Part shown: piece after piece, positions 59,351 through 64,000 of the stretch
Position numbering within the stretch: the stretch's first letter is position 1
Layout: each line of letters starts with the position of its first letter
Source: Plazaster borealis
Lineage: Eukaryota; Echinodermata; Asteroidea; Forcipulatida; Labidiasteridae
DNA length: 64,000 nucleotides
Direction of reading: 5' to 3'
Assembly: GCA_021014325.1 (NCBI GenBank)
Contig: CM037475.1
Location: 2,449,001-2,513,000, forward strand
Translations under genes and position numbers: made by a program
The notes under the pieces: generated by a model
What the model saw: the letters and a program-made list of their open reading frames with translations, nothing else
What the model was told of the DNA's origin: nothing
Databases searched by the model: none

Positions 59351-61082
59351 CTGAAACAATTTAGGAAAATTATAATCATGTCATTTATTTCTTAAAAACA
59401 AAAAAACATTAAGTTGACTAGTTGGATTAAAGCTTAAAACAGGGAAATCATTTAACAAGTTTTTAAAAAATGAACATAGATCCAGTCATCCGATTGTGTA
59501 CACTTTGTACACGTTATGGGGTTGATAATCAAGCTTAAAAAGTGAGCAGCTATGTGTGGTTTTTTGTTATTATTTTTTTTTATTACAAGGATAACATTTT
59601 TTTTTACCAAATGTAAATTTAGAATGACTCAACTTAATGTTTACCTTTTTTAGCAGTGTTTTGCTTTCCCAAATAGCTTGGGAGAAGTGCTTTCAAAAAA
59701 TCTGCCAGTACCATGCAGCTCAGTAGCAGCTGAAAGTTGTACTTGTAGACCTGTTGCCTTTGTCAACAAATAAAAGAAGTGGAAAGTTTTAAAAACAAAT
59801 GTTTTAAAAATGCAGTAAAAATTGTCATTGGTTTTAACAAAATATTGACTGCCAAACATGTATAGTAAAATGGTGAAAATCAGACAATTAAGATAATTAT
59901 AAAAACATTGTAAAATTTGAATGAAGATGTGTATTTACTATTGCATACAGTTAACAGAATTAAAAATTAAGGCCTCAACAAGACCCCCCCAGCCCACACA
60001 CAGGAAAATAAACACTCCATTCCCAACAAACAAACAAAAACAAAAAACAAAAAACACACACAACACTAACAAAACATTGATCTATAAAAAAAAGTTTAGT
60101 GACTCAACTAAAATTAATGTACCATCTGGAACTAAGGAAATGCTGTGGGGTGCTCTGCCAATGCCGAGTTTGCAATAACAATATTTCCCCGAATACAAAT
60201 TATTTCAATTAAAATATATATAAATTTAATAAAATATTATTATGATTTTGGTTAAAACATCTTTAAAACCAAGAGGATTTGATGTTGAAAATGATCTTTA
60301 GATTTTTCTAGTCACAATAGGCAGTGTACCTTGAATTTTATATTTTACTTTGGTGAATATATTTTTGGCCTTTTTTGTTTCATTGAATTAAACTGCATGT
60401 GTATGCCAAATTATCAATGACTGATGCTCTATTTCTTCACAAAGAGAGCAGTTTCATGTACGAAATTTTCACATTTTGTGTAGTGTATTAGTTACTCCTT
60501 ACATTAGTGAAGTATCCCTTTTTTATTTGAAGGAAATTGGATAAAGCAGAAGAAACAAAATTGGTTACAAAAACGCTAACCACTGCCCTCGTGCATGCAC
60601 CGTGACAGCACCACTATTTTGATGGGGAAATGGACGCAGTTGCACCGTTGCTGTCACTCCATGATTCACGCTATGACCATAACTGTGTCTAGTGACCAGA
60701 AAATTGCCACTTTATTTACACATGAAAGTCATGACATCTTCAATTACTGTACTGTCTAACCAAGAAAGAAAACACAAAAAACAACAACAAACGTAGAAAA
60801 TCTACTCACCACTCACGCTGAAAAACAAGATGGCCGACTTGAGAAAAGTTTTGACAGCTAAAAGTTGCTCTCTGTGTCAAAGGTCGCGCTTTAGCCTCTG
60901 TCAATAATATTGAAGTCTTAAGATACAATTAATATTATTCTTATCTTAAACTCGATCGATCTTACGCTAAGATTGATTTTATGAAACAGAATTTAACAAT
61001 TAATTGTAGACTAAGATTGATTCAGACTTAAGATTAATAGTTAAGATTAATTGTTTAATGTTCTTTATGAAACACCCCCCTG

Positions 61083-62244
61083 GAGACAGATTAAGGGTGA
61101 TATGCTTTCTAAAATCATCCGCTCCTTTACTCGTTAGTTTCTATATTCATCACATGTGAACAATCTTTAAGTCGTTAGCAAATTTGTGTTGCAAAACAAA
61201 ACTTAATACATTTGAATGACTGTCCTGTTGTTAAGAACCATATCTAACATGTTTCTTCAGTTCAAGCTGTCAAAATCCCCGTGTATCCGAGTATGGCAAT
61301 TTCAGTCGTTATATTGACATCATTTAACCTAAGTACTACCCATCTTTTTGTCAGCGTAAATCAAGTGGGAGACAACACATAGTAACATTACAAAATTATA
61401 AAAGCAAATCATAAGCATTTCACATTCTTTTTATTTCTTTATTATCTAGACTTGTTTTACATATATGACAAGAACTATTTCACAGAAGAAATTCATAACA
61501 CTGTTTTTTTAATTTGGTAAATAGTTCAGTGACTTATATCACATTTACAAGCAAGGAAAGTGCTCTTTAGTTTTAAATTCTCCTTAACATAAAGTCATAA
61601 AATCAGAACATGGTTTTAATTTAAACAACTGAGAGTATAATATAACACCCAAGCAGATCCCTGCTATTTGATCACTAAATCTCTCCCCTTTAGCAAGACA
61701 CTTACTTGTAATTGTAAACCTTCACCCAAGGGGGTAAATGGAATATTATTGGAAAGCAGAGAGGGGTTTTCTGTCAATGCTTCATTTCAGTTCAAAAATA
61801 TGGAAACATGTTCCACACATTGAATAAAATGTTCAACAGTTTCAAGCAAATCCTTAAAAAAAAAATTCACTTGTATACTATAAAATTACAAAACAATGAA
61901 AGCACATGCACAACAAAGTGACATAACAAATAACTTTAAGTATGTACAATGGCTTAGTACAAATCTTAAATTTTGAACATAATAAACACTGTCGTTTTCA
62001 ATGCCTCTGCTTTTATTTTTTAGACTGCTACTCTCTTTCCAAATAGCACTTCTTTAACTTTGAATGAAACTCATGACTTAACCCAAGTCCTTTCACAATA
62101 TCAATTGAAATCCTGTAAGCAGCATATCCCAATTATGTTAAACGTATCCTAAGAAGCACTAGTACGATTAATTAGCATATAGTGGTAGTCAATAGTACTA
62201 GGAATCTTGAGTCTGCCTTGATCCAAACCTGAACTGAACAACGC
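61083..62244. other. Unannotated AT-rich stretch
   Basis: No gene, repeat family or splice-flanked frame recognised. It could be ordinary intergenic DNA between the transposon and the next Helitron-like copy. Confidence 0.4.
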
Positions 62245-63272
62245 ACACACACATTGGATATTTACAATCCATACATCACCTGAAAGGTCTTAATACACTT
62301 AACACGCGCTACACAAAGTGTGACCCTGTTTTACCTTAAATTTTGGTTCAAACCGGAAAGAGAAATTTAATATTTAAAAAACTTAACTTCTGAACAACTC
62401 ATTCGATTTTTACAATCTATTCATCATTAGGAAAGTATGTAACAATTTTAGAAACTATATACAGAATGTGACCCCAATTGACCTTCACTTCCTGTTTAAA
62501 CCGGAAGATGAAATTTAATACTTGAAAAAATCAGAACTCCTGAACCACACACTGGATTTTTATCATCTATACATCATTAGAAAGGGCTACAAAGATTTAA
62601 GAAACGCTACACACTGTGACCTCGTCTGACCTTGACTTCCGGTTCAAACCGGAAAGAGAAATTTAATATTTAAAAAAACTTAACTTCTGAACAACTCATT
62701 CGATTTTTACAATCTATTCATCATTGGGAAAGTATGTAACAATTTTAGAAACTATATACAGAATGTGACCCCAGTTGACCTTTACTTCCTGTTCAAACCG
62801 GAAGATGAAATTTAATACTTGAAAAAATCAGAACTCCTGAACCACACACTGGATTTTTATCATCTATACATCATTAGAAAGGGCTCCAAAGATTTAAGAA
62901 ACGCTACACACTGTGATCTCGTTTGACCTTGACTTGACTTCCGTTTCAAACCGGAAAGTGAAAGTTATTGTATCAACAAATTGTAACTTCTAAACAACAC
63001 ATTGGATTTTTACAATCTATACATTATTGGGAAAGTATGTAATATCATTGTTAAGGTCTTCAAAAAGTCAACAAACGCTGCACAAAGTGTGAACCCATTT
63101 GACCTTGACTTCCAGTTCAAACCGGAAGTTGAATTTTTATAAGGAACAAATCTAACTCCTGAACCAGACGTTTGATAAGGTAACTTGTCGACACCAAATC
63201 ATTCACTCATAATTTGATGACATTACTCTCGAACACCGTGTTTTTGTAACCAACAAAAACTGAAGCTCTAGT
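62245..63272 (+). mobile_element. Helitron-like copy H20, related to H1
   Basis: Same order of 150-bp satellite units as 13,655-14,641 (CATTGGATATTTACAATCCA, ACCTGAAAGGTCTTAATACA, ETS-like pairs) with one unit pair extra and one partial. Ends TCGAACACCGTGTTTTTGTA, ACCAACAAAAACTGAAGCT, CTAGT. The next copy begins TCTTAATACTTC immediately. Confidence 0.7.
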
Positions 63273-64000
63273 TCTTAATACTTCTTCTTCTTCTTCTTCT
63301 TCTCAGCGTCCCTTGTCCGCTAACAAAAGCACCCTTTCCAAGCTCATATGAACTTGAAACTTCACATAAAGTTAGATACCTATTAGGAGATGAAACCGCT
63401 TTAGTTACACCATGATGACGTCATCAGGTGTCAAATTACTAGCCATTTAAGGTAAACAAGTGACCATATGCAAATGCCTGTATTTCTCCGAATATTACAG
63501 CTATGGTATTGATATTTGGGCATATGATAGATAAAGACAAGGGCAACATTTGAAAAGTTTACGCCAAATTCATATGACCTTTACTTCTGGTCACTTCGAA
63601 AGGTCAAAGTTTGCCTTTGTGATTTTCTTTAAAAACACATTATCCGGCAAAAATTCAATTTTCTGAATATCAGATCAACTTCAAACTTACACATGTAAGG
63701 AACTTGATAAAACCTCAATCAAGTAGTTGTGACGTCATGATGATGTCATCAAGTGTTGAGATACAAGAAATCGAAGTTTAATCATTTAACAATTCATAAC
63801 TCAAGAAGTACATAAGCTATTATAACAATCTATACATCATCGGAGAGGTCTTGACAAATGTAGCAAATACTACACAGAGTCTTATACCGTTTGACTTTGT
63901 CTTCCTGTTCAAACCGGAAGTTGAAAACTTCACAATTCATACTTAAAGAAATACTCATACTTTTTACATACACATTACTCACAATGTTTGCATCATGTTG
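63273..64000 (+). mobile_element. Helitron-like copy H21, 5' part, runs off the window
   Basis: Lead TCTTAATACTTCTTCTTC, CCGCTAACAAAAGCACCC, CRE block GATGACGTCATCAGG near 63,415, a decayed CRE near 63,733 (GATGATGTCATCAAG), and the ETS-like pair near 63,905. Follows type B order as in H10 and H18. Confidence 0.68.

Larger units (their letters stand above)
57174..61082. mobile_element. 3.9-kb DNA transposon with CAGGGGGGTGTTTCATAAAG ends
   Basis: Left end CAGGGGGGTGTTTCATAAAG, right end its perfect inverse CTTTATGAAACACCCCCCTG. The subterminal parts are rich in AATCAATCTTA/TAAGATTGATT, with an internal second GTTTCATAAAG near 57,282 and its inverse near 60,978. No target duplication is clear. 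Harbinger-like membership is suggested by the Myb/SANT-type remnant inside and by RICRDTENPLDH near 57,508-57,545, which recalls the start of Harbinger nucleases. This is inference. Confidence 0.65.

Overview
The window looks like repeat-rich nuclear DNA of a marine deuterostome, most likely an echinoderm and probably a sea star. The reasons are long introns with GT-AG boundaries, tRNA-derived SINEs, TTAA-bounded MITEs of a type I associate with asteroid genomes, and a foldback element like the TU family described from sea urchins. The species cannot be proved from the sequence alone.

Positions 1-13,000 hold the 3' part of one host gene on the + strand. Six exons (3356-3641, 6807-7040, 8108-8233, 8474-8669, 10264-10387, 12145-12309) join in compatible phases into about 376 residues of an SLC43-family (LAT3/LAT4/SLC43A3-like) major-facilitator transporter. 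The N-terminal exons lie upstream of the window. The introns are filled with MITEs, SINEs, palindromes and short tandem duplications. One intron carries a minisatellite whose unit is the splice acceptor plus the start of the next exon.

Positions 13,600-57,050 and again 62,245-64,000 are almost entirely a head-to-tail array of Helitron-like rolling-circle elements, all on the + strand. I find 18 3' termini; 16 end in CTAG (two in the variant CAAG), each preceded by an AACACC/AACACT-type motif (eroded in two short remnants) and a short hairpin. At several junctions the next copy starts at once with TCTTAATACTTC. The bodies carry repeated CRE palindromes (TGACGTCA), ETS-like inverted pairs (ACTTCCGGT/ACCGGAAGT) and TGACCTTGA half-sites. 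Hairpin minisatellites with compensatory stem changes sit at several 5' ends. Some copies carry a 130-bp internal satellite, others what looks like a captured host exon with a conserved splice donor. Copies of types A and B alternate in a higher-order repeat of about 5 kb.

Three other elements interrupt or follow the array. A 2.8-kb foldback transposon with 1.1-1.2 kb arms lies at 26,851-29,646. A degenerate APE-type LINE resembling the L1/Tx1 group sits exactly inside an (AAT)n microsatellite at 32,481-38,460. A 3.9-kb terminal-inverted-repeat DNA transposon, possibly Harbinger-like, with an eroded Myb/SANT-type accessory gene lies at 57,174-61,082. I found no intact rRNA or tRNA gene, no CRISPR array and no second host gene.
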